From assembly GCF_017562075.2 (NCBI RefSeq), contig NC_054083.1, forward strand, positions 1,054,001-1,118,000: 64,000 nt of DNA, in the 5' to 3' direction. The notes under the pieces were generated by a model, which was not told where the DNA came from, ran no database searches, and was given only the letters and a program-made list of their open reading frames with translations. Below are positions 35,854 through 46,131 of the stretch, piece by piece (the first letter of the stretch is position 1; the number at the start of each line of letters is the position of its first letter). The position numbers were made by a program, and so were the translations under genes. The DNA comes from Anopheles merus (lineage: Eukaryota; Arthropoda; Insecta; Diptera; Culicidae).

Positions 35854-36278
35854 TGTAGTGATATTAAAACTTCAAACTACCCAAAAAATATATGACTTGA
35901 GGTGTTTGTAGTTACTTACAGTTTTATTGGTCGATGTTCACTCGGGCAGCGTTTCCTCTTAGATCGGACTTTTTTTTTAATGATCCGAAACCCCAACTTA
36001 TCCTTAATTTATATTCACTCGTTCGCGCCAAAATTCCTTAACCCTATTCCTTATTGGCTAATCCTAATTATCACCTATTTTACTATTTCCTATTTCCTAT
36101 CTTATGCTATTCTATTCTATCCTCCGTGTAACCTTAATTGTAGTTGTATGTGTGTAAATGTATATGTGCATAATTAAAATCTAACTAAGTGTATGTGTGT
36201 AAGTGTTTATGTGTATAATTTAAACCTAGCTAGCTATAATAATTCTCTGCGCGTTTTGCCTATCTTGCAGGCGCTACA
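35854..36278 (-). repeat. gypsy D 5' LTR
   Basis: On the minus strand it starts TGTAGCGCC and ends AATATCACTACA, short inverted ends TGTAG/CTACA. 425 bp. AAAT TSD at 36279-36282. It carries long AT-rich stretches and several TGTGTG/TATATG segments. Confidence 0.8.
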
Positions 36279-36282
36279 AAAT

Positions 36283-37715
36283 ATTTTCGATAAGATGGAT
36301 GCTACTGAGTGGCAGCAGTGTTTTAAGATATACGCTGGAATGCTATCAGGCCCAGATGAAGTAGTCGGTTTTAAACTATTGAGTGCATGAACTACGGTGA
36401 CTTCATCAATCGACGGTAAAATAAAATCAATCACATCGGAAGGCGTATTGTTCGTGGCTTTAGCAAGTAAGTTTTGGTCATCGACTGGAACAGTGAATGC
36501 ATCAGCGAAGCGGTTGGCAAAAGTGTCGCAAATATCGGACGTATCAGTACTAGTTACTCCATTGTAGCTCAGGGATGAAGGAATACCACTTATGTTGCGT
36601 CGTTTGTTCCAGAAGATCCAGAACCGCGTCGGTTTCGTAAAAAGTTGTATTTCAGTGCGGCGTATGTAGGAGCGATAAAGCACACGATTTTGTCGCCGAT
36701 AATTATTCAGTGCATCAAAAAATATTCTCCAATGCAATGCTGATCTAGTTCTGTGGTAATTATCGTAAGCTTTAGATTTTATTTTATTTAGCCGTCGTAG
36801 GGATGCGTTTGACCAATCGGGACCAGGTTTAGGATGGGCAACAGGAACGCAGGAATTAATCGCTGAGCGCATAAACGCGCTAAAGGATTCCGTGGCTTCG
36901 TCGATCGTCGTAAAATTGGAACAGTCGAAATCAAGGTCAAACGACGCTATTAGAGAGTTCATACGTTCCACATTCGTTTTTTTTTAATTACGACTGCTGC
37001 GGGACTGGTTATTTGGGCTACGGGAGAATTGCGTAGGAAAACGAATCACCATATCCAACAAAAGATGATGACTGTCTTCACTAAGAAGTGGATTGCAACC
37101 GCGTGAGACGTATGGGAAGGAATTCCCTAGGGACAGTGTACCATTCGCAGGGTTCTGAAAGGCGGTGATCGAGTTGCACAGAATATTTACTGCTGCTGAG
37201 TTTGCAAAAACTAGATCCAATTGGCGTCCAAATTGATTAACAATGCCATTCAATTGAAATAAACCGTTGCTATTCATCCCATCAATGAAGTTTGTATTGG
37301 CCACGAAGTTGCATAGTGCGAAAAAGTGAAACACGGAGAGCTATCCTCGGTATCCGATGTATTTGTCAGCTCCCATCTGATGTCGGGTTTATTGAAATCG
37401 CCGATAACGTATAATAAATCGCTCTCTTTAATGCGGTTGGCGATGTCACGTACACTATCATACAAAGCATTCAACACAGCAGGATCATTCGCATGACTAG
37501 GCGGAATGTAAACAATGTACAATGTAAACAGATACGCCTGGCAGCAATGTTTTGATCCACAATTGTGCAAGTGTGCTATTAGGCGATGCCATTTCACATG
37601 TCGGTATTGATGTGTAACAAGCAATTAACACACCCCCACCGCGTCAGAGGGCACTGATGGAGGGATTCCTATCGCACCAGTAGATGTGATAATATTCGTC
37701 GGAGAATAGTGATGA
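36283..37715 (-). pseudogene. jockey-like LINE, endonuclease and linker (block 1 of 3)
   Basis: 37624-37274 and 37334-36984 give APE-type endonuclease pieces: YIVYIPPSHANDPAVL, LLYVIGDFNKPDIRWEL (GDFN catalytic segment), then GRQLDLVFANSAAVNIL and LLSEDSHHLLLDMVI (SDHH-like end; here 'EDSHH'). 36971-36283 gives the linker to RT: KPGPDWSNASLRRLNKIKSK, FWIFWNKRRNISGIPS, FANRFADAF and TSSGPDSIPAYILKHCCH. It joins block 2 in frame if gypsy D and one AAAT are ignored. The 5' end is cut at segment R (about 37716). Confidence 0.85.
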
Positions 37716-37728
37716 AGGTATGGACAGG

Positions 37729-38035
37729 GTACCCGCTGTGCAAAGCGACGGAATAAATCATGGCGTTCGGAGAATTTTATCATGCCTTCCTTTTCTCTCC
37801 AATGGCAAATTTGTCAAGCAGCCAGTCGAGCTACCCGTCCCTGGCTCCGCCTCATACCCCTCGCCTGAGCGCGCTGTCGAAGGTTTGGATGTGTTGGTGC
37901 GTCAGACGGCCAATCGCTGTCAACCGTCGTCCGTGCTTTTTCCCACCATAGCGCTATCTCTTTCTCGCGTCTGGACAATGCTCATGAGTGTCTGTGGCAC
38001 TCAAAAAAGTCGTTAACAAACATTGCGGCGATGAA
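37729..38035 (+). repeat. CF1 segment R, left part
   Basis: It matches 17965-18260 (CGTTCGGAGAATTTTATCATG, GGTTTGGATGTGTTGGTGCG) and stops at GCGATGAAGTTGC, where segment P is inserted or substituted. Confidence 0.65.
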
Positions 38036-38736
38036 GTTGCCCGCTGCGCAAATTCGAGCAGTTTCCTGCGCAGGAAATGTACCAAAGCCTGCGCTGGCCA
38101 GCGCAGATTTTGACTGGTCTCCCGCGCGGGACTTCAGCGCAGGTTTAGCGCCCCCTGTTTTCGAAATGGACGAACTATTTTTGGCGATGGAGCAAAAAAA
38201 ACGGTCGAAAATTTCAAAAAATATTGGCGCCCATTTTTTCGTCCGCTTCTTCTCCCTCTCTCACCCTGCCTTGCCTTACTTGCGCTTCTGCCCGTGCCTT
38301 CCGCCGCCAGCTGATTGGTTGTTGTGGTGTATGCGTTGATACTTATATGTGCATTGCGGTTGTGTATTGTTATTGGTGGGTGTTAGCATTTATTAATTAG
38401 TGTGTGACCTTGAGACGACCTTCTAAGCATCATGTAGCAAGGTGTCTAGTGGAAATAAAATATTTGTTTTTGTATGTGCCGAAATCTGTCTCGAGTTTTC
38501 GGGTCGAGCGACACGCACACACACACAGCGCGGGGAAAGTGACCGTTCACTCTATCATGTCGCGATCCCCCACCCCGCCCGACGCTCTGGATGAGGATGC
38601 GATACAAGAAAGCTGAACCAGCCGTTCTACCGATACGGTAGCCGTATCCGATCATGTGGGGAGGGGGGTGGTCTGGTGGGGGGGGGAGGGTGCGTGCTTG
38701 TGTTCGCGCTTTCGTGGGTGCGTGCTTGCGTTCGGC
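38036..38736 (+). repeat. CF1 segment P, copy without solo LTR
   Basis: It has the palindromic block (AATTCGAGCAGTTTCCTGCG; CTGCGCTGGCCAGCGCAG), the TTGTGGTGTATGCGTTGATA region, the empty solo-LTR site CTTGAGACGACCTTC (38411-38425), GAGTGAACG in complement and a G-rich run at 38656-38690. It replaces about 120 bp of segment R. Confidence 0.65.
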
Positions 38737-39031
38737 CAGGTGCCGATTTTCATGAACTTTCCTTTTCGCCGGCATCTAGAACGCAAGCTGATTGTGAAAC
38801 CAGTATACTGGAAAGTTCACTGGCAGTCCCTGGGGCCTGCCATCGAACTGAACGTGTTAAGCATTAAGCATAACTTTGTTACCATAAGCTTTTGCTTTTG
38901 TATGGTGTAGATTACACAGATATGCTGAGCCGTCTGCGCAAGGGTGTGAGTGTGCGTGTGTGTGCAAAACTGTCGCCGAATGTATGCTCTTCCGAAATGT
39001 TATGATCCATCGGAAAGGAAGGAGTTCATGA
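38737..39031 (+). repeat. CF1 segment R, right part
   Basis: GCCGGCATCTAGAACGCAAG to GTTCATGA (39024-39031) matches 18450-18714. Confidence 0.65.
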
Positions 39032-39872
39032 AAGGCTGAAAGACGAGTTGAGGCCCCTGTAAAAGGTAACTGATGACCGGGGGAGGGGGTACTAGCACAC
39101 TAAATTGCCAGCGGAGGGAGGGAGGGGGGAGGGGGCTTAGGCCATGGGACTTTTACGATCATCGATCACAGGCCCTGGAACACAATAATAAGGATCTTGG
39201 CGATGAAAAAGTCTCAAAATGGGTCATAGTGCACTATATACGCATGCTGCAATTAATAGGTTTTCCCGAGTAAAATGCATTCAGAGCCCATTTACAAGAC
39301 TATCCGTGAGTTTAATCTTAGAACCCATGTGCGGCTTTAGAAGACCGCTTCAATACCTTTCCAAAACTGTCTTAATCGTCTCGCTAGGACACATGGTTAC
39401 GAAGTTATGGCCATTTGAAGGAATGTCCATCTTTCCTATCCATCCATATAGCCATGCTTGAAATTTTGACGAAAATGCAAGGTCAACCATTATCGTTCTT
39501 ATATCATTGAGGCTTCTTGAATAACCAAACCAAAGCCCTGGAACACAATAATAAGGATCTTGGCGATGAAAAAGTCTCAAAATGGGCCATATTGCACTAA
39601 ATACGCATGCTGCAATTAATAGGTTTTCCCGAGAAAAATGCATTCAGAGGCCATTTACAATATTGCCGGCATGAGGGGGGTAGGGGAGTGGAGGGGGGTA
39701 GGGGAGTGGAGGGCAAATGGTTCTTCCGCCACGGCAAATGGTTCCGGCCCCAACGACCATCTTTTCGGGGGCCCTTGTCGCTAATACTCTGTCCACTTGT
39801 AAATATACTGCATACTACAGACTAGAGATCTTCGGCGACCGCCTAGTCCGTCTACCGTTAGATCCGCCGCTG
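39032..39872 (+). mobile_element. hAT-like MITE of CF1, long variant with internal duplication
   Basis: The right end TCCGCCGCTG and TSD GTTCATGA (39873-39880) are intact; the left TIR is deleted as in 1743-2105. It carries about 485 bp (39176-39660) absent from the other copies: a 122-bp direct repeat (39176-39297 and 39538-39660) around a 240-bp unique core. A minus-strand frame of 97 codons (39350-39643) starts in one repeat copy and ends in the core. Confidence 0.6.
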
Positions 39873-39951
39873 GTTCATGACGGTGTTTTTGTTGTTGTGG
39901 AGGTGCATCCTTCCTCCTGCCTGCTGCGTATGCACCGGGCAGGAGACAGTG
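39873..39951 (+). mobile_element. SINE200-related SINE, part left of the R1-like LINE
   Basis: It runs from GTTCATGACGG to GGGCAGGAGACAG, where the LINE is inserted. The rest of the SINE resumes at 45295. Confidence 0.65.
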
Positions 39952-40233
39952 TTTTTTTTTTAGGTCACGGACAGGTTTTATTGTTCTTTTTGGTTTTCAC
40001 ATTATATCCCCTGCCCTCGCCCACTCCCTTCCCTCTTGCCCCGCGGGGAAGGAGTGCTTTTACTGCTCCTCGGAGCCTCTCTTTCCCGTGCGCCAGGCAC
40101 CTAACACATGTTTATTTCCCCCCTTCTTTCCCTTTCATATTCGTTTTGTCCTCCCTGCCGCTCAGGATGCGGAGATCGCCCTTTTGACCATACTTTGATC
40201 CTCCCTAGATCCTCCACAGACCACCAACATCAT

Positions 40234-41760
40234 CTAGCGTGATGCCACGTCTGCCTCAGTCGCTGCCGTCTCTTCTGCACCGTTCATGCCTTGTCGAGAC
40301 GCCTCGACCAATGTTCTATCCTCCTGCGAGATTACTCCACCGACACTGTGGCCGGATATTCGCCGACGCTCTTCAACTACCAGTAGCTGCCTGCGATAGC
40401 GCTCCCCAAGAGATCGGACTTCTGCCCGCCTCCCTACCGCTCTGGGTGGAGGTGATGGTGTTGGGTGGCGTCTACCCCGTTGCTCTTCTCTGGTGTTCCT
40501 CGCTCTGTACAACGAGGTTCGGACATTCTCTTGATTATGTTGACTATCGCCCACACGTGGGGCGCCTTGTTCGGCCAACTCTCGCCGGGTTTCGTCCCAA
40601 TCCTGCTGTAGCGCTGATGTTATCCGCTTGGTGACCTCACATACATTACTCCAGTTCTCTGGGCTCTGGAGCATGTGTTCAAGCAGCGTTTCCGGGACGA
40701 CTCCGTGCAGCAGCTCTGTTCGGGTTGAGTCGAATCGCGGACACTCGAACATAGCATGTTCTGCGCTCTCCGCAACGCCGGGGCATCGCGTACAGTCCGG
40801 GGACGACGTGAGCTGCATACCGCACAGGTGCTCCCGGAAAAAACCGTGGCCGGAAAGTACCTGGGATAGGTGAAACGTGGCGTCTCCGTGTTTCCGTGAC
40901 TGCCAGGATCCCACGTCCGGAATTACGCGGTGTGCCCACCTGACGTATCTGCTGGCTCGTTCGTTGGCGGCGTCTGCGTCCCACGTTGCTTGCCACTCTT
41001 CCATGGACCGCTGGCGCTCCTCCCTCCGTATTGCACTGTTTAAACCAGTTCCACGGCGACTGTGCACTCGAGTGTCCTCCTTGATTGCCAGGCAGATCGG
41101 CAAGAGACCCGCAAGCAACACTGCAGTCTCGTAACGAACCGTTCGGAACGTTCTGGCCACGCCAGTTGCCGACTTACGTTGCACCCGACGAAGTAATCTG
41201 CAGCACTCTTGATGGCCAATCGCTTCGTGCCATACAGGTGCTGCATAGCGCATGGTCGAGTCGGCCACATTTGCCAGCAAGCGAGACTTCGACGTCCTTG
41301 GCCCATGGAGGTTTGGCATAAGTCGATTGACGGCGTGCACAATCCGCGTGGCCTTCAGAGTTATCTCCTTAATGTGGGGTACCCATGATAGGTGGTCATG
41401 TACACGCACCCCGAAGTATTTTATGGAGCGCGAGAACGGCACGTTCACTCCGCCGACAGTGATAGAAACTTCCTCTGGAGGCTGCTTGAGGCTTGAGATC
41501 ACCGTCATCTCCGTCTTAGAATGAGCCAGTTCCAAACGGTGCTCGAGAAGCCACTGTTCCACTGCTGCCACTGCTTCCTCCGCTGCTGCTGCTGCTGTTG
41601 TCGGAGTTGTGCCTGGGACTAATAGCACCAGGTCATCAGCATAGCCAATGATCTCTGCCCTCGGCGGCAGCCCAATTCCGAAAACCCCGTCATACATCAT
41701 ATTCCACAGTGTAGGGCCCAGTATGGACCCCTGTGGAACTCCTGCGCTGATGTGACGTTC
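40234..41760 (-). pseudogene. R1-like LINE ORF2, RT C-terminal part
   Basis: The track frame starts at 41700 but the reading frame opens earlier, at AGVPQGSILGPTLWNMM. IIGYADDLVLLVPGTT is the catalytic YADD box, followed by the thumb (KYFGVRVHDHLSWVPHIKEI, NLHGPRTSKSRLLANV). CTRCPGVAESAEHAMFECPR is the Cys/His motif typical of R1-type ORF2. The reading ends at 40234, with about 280 bp of 3' UTR to the A tail. A frameshift near 41740 cuts it from the upstream RT. Confidence 0.85.
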
Positions 41761-42797
41761 GACAGGGCCTCGCTAGTGTCAAACAGCAGCTTGCGTCCTT
41801 CAAAGTAAGCTCCTATGATCTTCATCAGGTATGACGGGACATTCTTACTTTGCAGCGCGTCGGCGATTGCCTGCCAGTTGGCAGTGTTGAATGCATTGCG
41901 GATGTCCAGTGACACCACCATCAGGCAGCGTTTATCACGGGTGTTCGTGCGGCGGAACAACCTGGCCGCTGTGCCCGCGTCAACAACACGCTGGATCGCG
42001 CTGATGGTAGAACGTCCTCGGCGGAATCCATACTGGGCATCAGACAGCTGCGGTGAGTCTTGTTGCTCGATGTGACGATTCAGGCGATTGAGGATGAGCC
42101 GCTCCAGTACCTTTCCAAGTGCGTCAAGCATGCACAGCGGTCGATACGAGCTGCTCTCTCCGGGGGGTTTGCCAGGCTTCGGGAGTAGTACCAGTCGCTG
42201 TCTTTTCCACTGCGGCGGGAAGGTGCCGCGCGAGAGACAGTCCTGGTACAGGCGGCAAAACTCCTCCGTGTATTCCTCTATCGCCACTTTCACCGCAGCG
42301 TTCGGGATCCCGTCCAAACCTGGGGCCTTCCTCGTTACCATCCCGGCAGCGATAGATAGTAGATCTTGCGGTTCTACATGCGTGGGTGGGTGCGTGGGGA
42401 ACAGGTCAGAGACAATCCTCTCCAGTTCGGCGCGATCCGTTTCAGGCGGCCCAGGGCTACCCCGCAGTCGGGACATCACCACCCTATAACCGGTTCCGAA
42501 ATCGTTGGTCTCGGCAATGTCTATCAGCTCCTGGAACTGTTGGCGCTTGCTGGTACGGATGGCCTTCTCGAGCAAACTTTTCTCTGTACGGTGGGCTGCT
42601 GCCGCCATGCTCCTCTCCTCCAAATCGTGAGACAGTTGTACTCTCTCTCGCGCGGCAAGGCAATCATCACGTAGGCGCTTGATCTCTGGGGTCCACCAAT
42701 ACATGTCGTTATGTGGGCTCTTGTGCAGCCCAGAGATCCGTTGCATAGTTTCACTGCAGGCGTCGACAAGTGCCTCGATCATGCCAATATGGCTCAC
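41697..42797 (-). pseudogene. R1-like LINE ORF2, linker and RT N-terminal part
   Basis: MYWWTPEIKRLRDDCLAARE opens the linker. The RT fingers/palm follow: GMVTRKAPGLDGIPNAAVKV, LVLLPKPGKPPGESSSYRPL, QYGFRRGRSTISAIQRVVDA and LMVVSLDIRNAFNTANWQAI with the first catalytic Asp. Another frameshift, near 42800-42834, separates it from the endonuclease. Confidence 0.85.
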
Positions 42798-42833
42798 CGC
42801 TCTCTCCTGGAAGTTGTTGGCGCGTAGTGCTAC

Positions 42834-43601
42834 TCAAAATGACTGTCGGTTGAATTGGGTCGTTTTCCATCGCCTACTATCGCAACGGTCATGCTGTCGG
42901 CCTGCTGGATTCTTGCGTGTCGACCTTTGTGATCGGTGCAACAGGTGCTGTTGCGCCCCGGCCGGGTTCTCCTCTGGTTTTTTGACCTCGAACGCTATTA
43001 ATTCATGATCCGACCTCGAGAAGGGGATCACTGACCAGGTGTCGGGGCGAACAATATCCCGACTCGCAAACGATACATCAATGACACTACTAGCCGCGAA
43101 ACCTCGTCCGATGAAGGTTGGTTTGCGACCTTGATTGAGGATCGAGAGTCCCAGTATTTCCACAGTTTGCAGTAGCTCGATCCCACGCTGCTTGTTTCTC
43201 CCGCTGCCCCACTCTTCGTGCCAGGCATTGAAGTCCCCCGCAACTACGACGCGGGAATGAGACGCGGCTTCCAACTCAATGGCCCCCAATAGTCGCTCAA
43301 ACTCATGTGCTGATAGGCTTGGAGGGACGTATACACTGATGAATGTGATACCGGCTACCTGAGCAGCGACTAGTCCGCATAGCTCGCTGCCCCACACTCG
43401 CTGTATGGGGTACGAGCCTGTGGCTACTACCGCTACTTTCTTGGATACATCATACGCCCATCTCCCGTTGTTCACAGGCGGCCTGTGCATATCAGACAGA
43501 AGCAATATGTCAGCACGGTGCTCTCGCGCTGCTTGTAGTGCTAAGGCCTGGCCCTCTCGACAGTGGTCTACGTTGAGTTGTAGAATTTTTAGTGCAGGCA
43601 T
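42834..43601 (-). pseudogene. R1-like LINE ORF2, endonuclease
   Basis: APE-type endonuclease that nicks the target for priming. The likely ATG is at 43599-43601 (MPALKILQLNVDHC), overlapping the end of ORF1 by 13 bp; the codons above it belong to ORF1's region in another frame. Motifs: LQLNVDHCREGQALAL, ILLLSDMHRP, VVVAGDFNAWHEEWGS (GDFN), SVIDVSFAS and PFSRSDHELIAFEV (SDHE). All catalytic blocks look intact. Confidence 0.85.
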
Positions 43602-44776
43602 CGCGCTGCAGGACGAGCACAAGAGATATGGCCAATGCGGTGGGGACCGTTGCACGCAGCACACTTGATCTCGGAAGTGCAGCTTTTGGCATAGTGACCG
43701 TCTGCGCCGCACCGAATACACGCCTGTTGGCGATCCACGGGAGAATGACAATCGCGCGCCAGATGGCCTCTTTCCAGACAGCGGTAGCATCGCTGTCGAT
43801 CTACCGAGACGGGCATGGCTTCATTTATGCTGCTGATGCAACCGCACAGTCTCAACTTTCGTCCGGCAAGCTGCTTGGCTGCTTTGGTCGGCAAACGAAC
43901 TCTTGCCCGCTTCGTTCCATCAAAGAGTTGCCACATGCTTACAGCTGTCACGCCAGCGTTAACCTGCAACTCTTCATTGAGAGCTGCTTTTAATTCCTCC
44001 TCCTCGGCAAGTGGGTCAATGTGGATAACCAGTAGTTCCGTCATCTCCGTTACGACACGAGCAACTCCAGACCCTCCGATTATTTCCTGCACTTCCTGTA
44101 GCACTAGAGTGGAGTCTGCCGACCGGCTGAGCTCTATACGAAGGAGGGCCGCTCGCGTGCGCTTACCCATCCCAATATGTTCTTCGAGATTCTTGTATGC
44201 TGGGTCATCTCGCACTGTGTCGCGTACCTTGCGGTACACACTATCCCATGTAAGGACCTCCTGGGGAACAACTTCTATAAGGTCTGCCTTTGGCCGACGT
44301 ATCTTCCGCTGATGTTGCTGCTGCCTTTTCATCTGGTTCTTCTGTTGCAGGTCTCTCAACTGCGCCGATATTGCAATTAATGTAGTGCGAGTCTCCTGCT
44401 GTTCCACCCGCAGCTTCTCATTGTCGGCTTTTGCGGCCTCTTCCCTGCGACGCGCTTCTTCCTCTCTACGCTGTGCATCTTCTCGCTGCTCGCGGAGCTT
44501 CTCCTCCATGAGCCATCTCAACTGAGTTAGCTGTTCCTGAAGAGACTCATTTTTCTTCCTGGTCTCTTCCAGATTCTGCCGCAGTATCGACACCTCGGGT
44601 GATGAAGGGAGGTTGGTTCCCGTGGCACTCTTTGTTTGTTTCAATTCCAACGAACTGGACAGCCGATGAGCCGGTAAACCCCCGGAGCGGAGTGCCGACG
44701 GCATTATTCTTACCCTTCCAGCTTTGTTTTGGGTTTTTTTCTTTTTTTTCCCAAGTACTATCCGTGTTTGCCTCAC
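43589..44776 (-). CDS. R1-like LINE ORF1 (Gag-like, zinc knuckles)
   Basis: 395 codons, open. A coiled coil spans about residues 65-165 (SLQEQLTQLRWLMEEKL and a long Arg/Glu stretch). A central RNA-binding-like fold lies at about 180-320 (AALLRIELSRSADSTLVLQE, VARVVTEMTELLVIHIDPL). Three CCHC-type knuckles lie at the C-terminus: CYRCLERGHLARDC, CIRCGADGHYAKSC and CAACNGPHRIGHISC. ORF1 protein binds the element's RNA. Some of the first 30 codons may be leader; a start at MPSALRSGG is equally possible. It ends at TAA 43589-43591, overlapping ORF2. Confidence 0.85.
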   Translation of the reverse strand: MRQTRIVLGKKKKKTQNKAGRVRIMPSALRSGGLPAHRLSSSLELKQTKSATGTNLPSSPEVSILRQNLEETRKKNESLQEQLTQLRWLMEEKLREQREDAQRREEEARRREEAAKADNEKLRVEQQETRTTLIAISAQLRDLQQKNQMKRQQQHQRKIRRPKADLIEVVPQEVLTWDSVYRKVRDTVRDDPAYKNLEEHIGMGKRTRAALLRIELSRSADSTLVLQEVQEIIGGSGVARVVTEMTELLVIHIDPLAEEEELKAALNEELQVNAGVTAVSMWQLFDGTKRARVRLPTKAAKQLAGRKLRLCGCISSINEAMPVSVDRQRCYRCLERGHLARDCHSPVDRQQACIRCGADGHYAKSCTSEIKCAACNGPHRIGHISCARPAARCLH

Positions 44777-45294
44777 CGAGATCGAGGAAGGTCTTTACCA
44801 CACCTGTTAAGACCGTGTTTAGGCACACCGAGTAAAGGGGATCAGTAAAGGGGGGGTGATGGGGGATGGTGGGAGTATTTTTGGTGAACGTGCCAATTTT
44901 CCTCATCCACCAGATTTAACTTCTAGCCCGCGATACGAGGAACGTATTAAGATGACTCTCCGATCTTACACCACCAACGGCCAATTCAAATTTTCTGCTT
45001 GGGAATTGTTGATGATTGGTGATTGGGCTGTCGCCGTCCTGAGCTGTCACCGGCTTGAGACCGCCCCAGCCGGGGTCGCCAGCGCCGGTAACGGCTATCC
45101 GTACGATGCTGTTCTCTTGCACTTCTCTATACCTAGCTGGCAATCTCCACTTCACGGGCAAGCGCCCTAGGCTTACTAAGCACGTTCCGCACTATTCCGC
45201 ACAACTTATTGACGCTTTCACACGATTTTCCGCTATTATATAGGAGCTCGTATTTTGACGTTCGTCCTTGTAAACAACTCCCTGTGTGTGAGAA
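44777..45294 (-). other. R1-like LINE 5' leader
   Basis: No gene. It contains GC-rich CCCAGCCGGGGTCGCC segments and a G run. LINE internal promoters lie in such leaders, but I see no defined motif. Confidence 0.5.
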
Positions 45295-45407
45295 CAGGAG
45301 ACAGCGTGGCAGTATGCAAGTTGCACGCTGGATAGGAGTGGGCCCGCGGCACCGCCATCATCATCATTCTGCACATCTGCATGTCCGTCGTGGGTTCTAA
45401 CCGCGTA
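45295..45407 (+). mobile_element. SINE200-related SINE, part right of the LINE
   Basis: CAGGAGACAGCGTGGCAGTA to GTGGGTTCTAACCGCGTAT continues 39873-39951. It then breaks off and joins segment P (TTAATTAGTGTGTGACC), so the 3' half with the tail is lost. Confidence 0.65.
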
Positions 45408-45435
45408 TTAATTAATTAGTGTGTGACCTTGAGAC
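45408..45435 (+). repeat. CF1 segment P fragment
   Basis: TTAATTAGTGTGTGACCTTG AGACGA matches 38394-38420 up to the solo-LTR insertion site. Confidence 0.55.
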
Positions 45436-45471
45436 GATGCGGGAGAAGCTGGATTGGGATTCAAAGTGTAT
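45436..45471 (+). repeat. gypsy A 5' LTR, first 35 bp
   Basis: TGCGGGAGAAGCTGGATTGG and TTCAAAGTG match the start of the 190-bp solo LTR at 21192-21381 (reverse complement), at the same position after ACGA. A deletion then joins the LTR to pol. Confidence 0.65.
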
Positions 45472-45917
45472 CAATGGCAGGTGCTGTGAGCGAATTGGAT
45501 ATTGATTATCAGTTGCAAATTGCTCAAACACGTGATCCTGAGATAATCAAAATAAAAGAAGAACTGGAAAATGGTTTGTCAGAAGGGTTTGCACTTCACG
45601 ATGGTGTAGTATATCGTGAACCGTCTGCAGGAAAACTTTTACTGTTAGTACCGAAACAAATGATCAACAATATTATACGGCATGTGCATGAAAAGATAGG
45701 CCATTTAGGGGTAGATAAATGTTGCACAAAAATCAGTAGACATTTTTCCCTGCAATGCGGAACCGGGTGGAAAATTTCATCAAAAACTGTATGAAATGCA
45801 TTGTGTATTCAGCACCCGCTCGCAAAAATAAGCGCAACCTTCACAGTATTTCAAAGAATCCCGTACCGTTCGATACTTTGCACATAGACCATTTTGGGCC
45901 GCTTCCTTCTTTAAAAT
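45472..45917 (+). pseudogene. gypsy A pol fragment left of gypsy B
   Basis: ELDIDYQLQIAQTRDPEIIK, MINNIIRHVHEKIGHLGVDK and, after a frameshift, CMKCIVYSAPARKNKR and PFDTLHIDHFGPLPSL. This is the end of RNase H and the start of integrase (HHCC, first catalytic Asp). It is closely related to, but distinct from, gypsy B. Confidence 0.8.
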
Positions 45918-46103
45918 TGTAAACATCTTGAGTTTATAGTAATCTTGGGTTTGTGAGCATCTTGGGTTTTGACAAATACGATGTCCGAAGAAGTGACAGT
46001 GTGCGAGCTGTCAAAGCAAAAAAAAAAAGAAATAAGCCTTGGGGAAAATACCTTCTACAATAAACTCCTTGTGAAAAAACTAAAAAAAATACGTGTATAT
46101 TAC
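45918..46103 (+). repeat. gypsy B 5' LTR
   Basis: 186 bp, TGTAAACATCTTGAG to GTGTATATTAC, nearly identical to 50556-50738 (a few substitutions and 3 bp of length in the A run). TSD AAAAT at 45913-45917 and 50739-50743. Very short LTRs. Confidence 0.85.
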
Positions 46104-46131
46104 GACTCAGAAGTGAGATTCACCTCAGAAC

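Larger units (their letters stand above)
39952..45294 (-). mobile_element. R1-like LINE, near full length
   Basis: A T run at 39952-39961 is the A tail on the minus strand. CAGGAGACAG at 39940-39949 and 45295-45304 is the TSD (13 bp if one mismatch is allowed). The insert splits the SINE precisely, leaving its two halves in register. It has a 5' leader (44777-45294), ORF1 with three zinc knuckles, and ORF2 with endonuclease, RT and a Cys/His motif at the C-terminus, the order of R1-clade elements. About 5.3 kb. ORF2 has two frameshifts, so this copy cannot move on its own. Confidence 0.85.

Noticed and set aside
42119..42682. Plus-strand frames over the R1-like LINE
   Set aside because: Shadows of the GC-rich minus-strand ORF2.
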